This document shows positions 63,311 to 64,000 of a stretch of DNA of 64,000 nt, piece after piece; positions within the stretch are counted from its first letter, which is position 1; each line of letters begins with the position of its first letter. The notes beneath the pieces were generated by a model that saw nothing but the letters and a program-made list of their open reading frames with translations, searched no databases and was not told where the DNA came from. The translations under genes and the position numbers were made by a program. Origin of the DNA: Caballeronia cordobensis (lineage in GTDB: Bacteria; Pseudomonadota; Gammaproteobacteria; Burkholderiales; Burkholderiaceae); NCBI RefSeq assembly GCF_001544575.2, contig NZ_FCNY02000002.1, positions 434,001-498,000 of the forward strand. The letters are read 5' to 3'.

Positions 63311-63757
63311 TCAACGCAGCGGCCGCGATGCGGCATCGCCCGCATCCTGGCGGCGGGCGCCGCGGCGTCTGCGCGCCGAAACGGTCGCGCCGAATTCGCT
63401 CAGGATCTGCGCGCGCGCACGGCTCGCGAACACGAGGAAACCGAAACCGTTCGCCTCGTACCAGTAGCCGCCATTCTCGAGACCGTCGAGCGGCTGTTCG
63501 AGCGCATTCGTGATCGATTCAACACAGCGCCTGTGCAGCTCGTCGATGGCCGGATACGGCGGCTGCGCGCCCCGTACGCTGCACAGAAGCACATCGAGGC
63601 CCGGCAGCACATGCGCGTACAGAACCGGTTCGTCCTGCGCGCGAGCGCGGGCGATCTTCGTGTCTAGCTGACCAAATGGCTTGAAATGCCGAACCACGGC
63701 GAGAAAAGACTCGTCGCCGTCGGCCTTCACGCGTTTACGCTTTTTCGGGAAGGACAT
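63311..63757 (-). CDS. Hypothetical protein, unknown function
   Basis: 148 residues from the ATG at 63757 (MSFPKKRKRVKADGDESFLAV); an upstream ATG at 63802 would add 15. It has a basic N-terminus, then a plausible folded part (HFKPFGQLDTKIARARAQDEPVLYAHVLPGLDVLLCSVRG, LHRRCVESITNALEQPLDGLENGGYWYEANGFGFLVFASR), then an Arg/Ala-rich tail. I do not recognise it. The folded part has balanced composition and looks real. It stands alone. Confidence 0.65.
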   Translation of the reverse strand: MSFPKKRKRVKADGDESFLAVVRHFKPFGQLDTKIARARAQDEPVLYAHVLPGLDVLLCSVRGAQPPYPAIDELHRRCVESITNALEQPLDGLENGGYWYEANGFGFLVFASRARAQILSEFGATVSARRRRGARRQDAGDAASRPLR

Positions 63758-64000
63758 AAAAACTCGCCTGAAAAAGAATTGCAAGAAACGCAGCGTCCTC
63801 ATGCGGCCACTCCCGTCTTGGCGCGCCGCACGTCGATCTTTTATAGCGCATCGATGTGATTAGGTCACGGTGAATCGGGCCTGACATTTTTCGTGACCGT
63901 TAGCCGCCGGTGCACGTTGCTGGCGCACGATTCGTGCCGATGACCGTTTGGCGGCCCGCTTGGCATCCCTCTGAGCATCTATCCCAATAATAGTCCTGCT

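Overview
The window is a 64-kb stretch of a GC-rich chromosome from a beta-proteobacterium of the Burkholderia group. Paraburkholderia or Caballeronia is most likely, judged from the protein sequences and the gene order rpsB-tsf-pyrH-frr-uppS-cdsA-dxr-rseP-bamA-ompH-lpxD-fabZ-lpxA-lpxB-rnhB. It holds about 60 protein genes. I see no rRNA, tRNA, CRISPR array, prophage or transposase gene.

Region 1 (1-29 kb) is core housekeeping. It starts with the 3' end of ligA, then def. On the minus strand follow a small ParB-like gene, an RsuA-family pseudouridine synthase with a long 39-residue repeat tail, glnD and map. The plus-strand translation and envelope run comes next: rpsB, tsf, pyrH, frr, uppS, cdsA, dxr, rseP, bamA, ompH, lpxD, fabZ, lpxA, lpxB, rnhB and a TrmH-type methyltransferase. 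It makes ribosome factors, the undecaprenyl and isoprenoid carriers, CDP-diacylglycerol, the outer-membrane assembly machine and lipid A. The divergent pair ppsR/ppsA follows, then an NfeD/SPFH membrane pair, and smpB.

Region 2 (29-36.6 kb) has ratA-rnfH, an EamA permease, guaB and guaA (GMP synthesis) separated by an odd membrane protein with a proline-rich DPVTGR repeat tail, an alpha/beta hydrolase and thpR.

Region 3 (36.7-44.7 kb) is a ddpX-ddpABCDF operon for D-Ala-D-Ala cleavage and dipeptide uptake. A DUF1992 gene, tadA and ldcA (murein L,D-carboxypeptidase) follow it.

Region 4 (45-62.8 kb) is a purine and ureide catabolic block. A GntR/FCD regulator, an NCS1 permease, an allantoin/hydantoin-type racemase, puuE, uraD, alc and allA lie on the plus strand, then ltaE. 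puuD and uraH lie on the minus strand, followed by an 8-oxoguanine deaminase. A LysR regulator is divergent from a four-gene BMP-type ABC importer. PuuD, UraH, UraD, PuuE, Alc and AllA together account for every step from urate to glyoxylate plus urea.

The most unusual non-coding feature is a roughly 600-bp nested inverted-repeat element at 56138-56736 with no credible gene. Other noteworthy signals are a two-domain RNA leader before rpsB, a hairpin that can hide the ribosome-binding site of the ABC importer, repeated TTGTYGACAA palindromes near the purine regulator and puuE, and the tandem repeats in the pseudouridine synthase. The window ends with dodecin and a small conserved-looking gene of unknown function.
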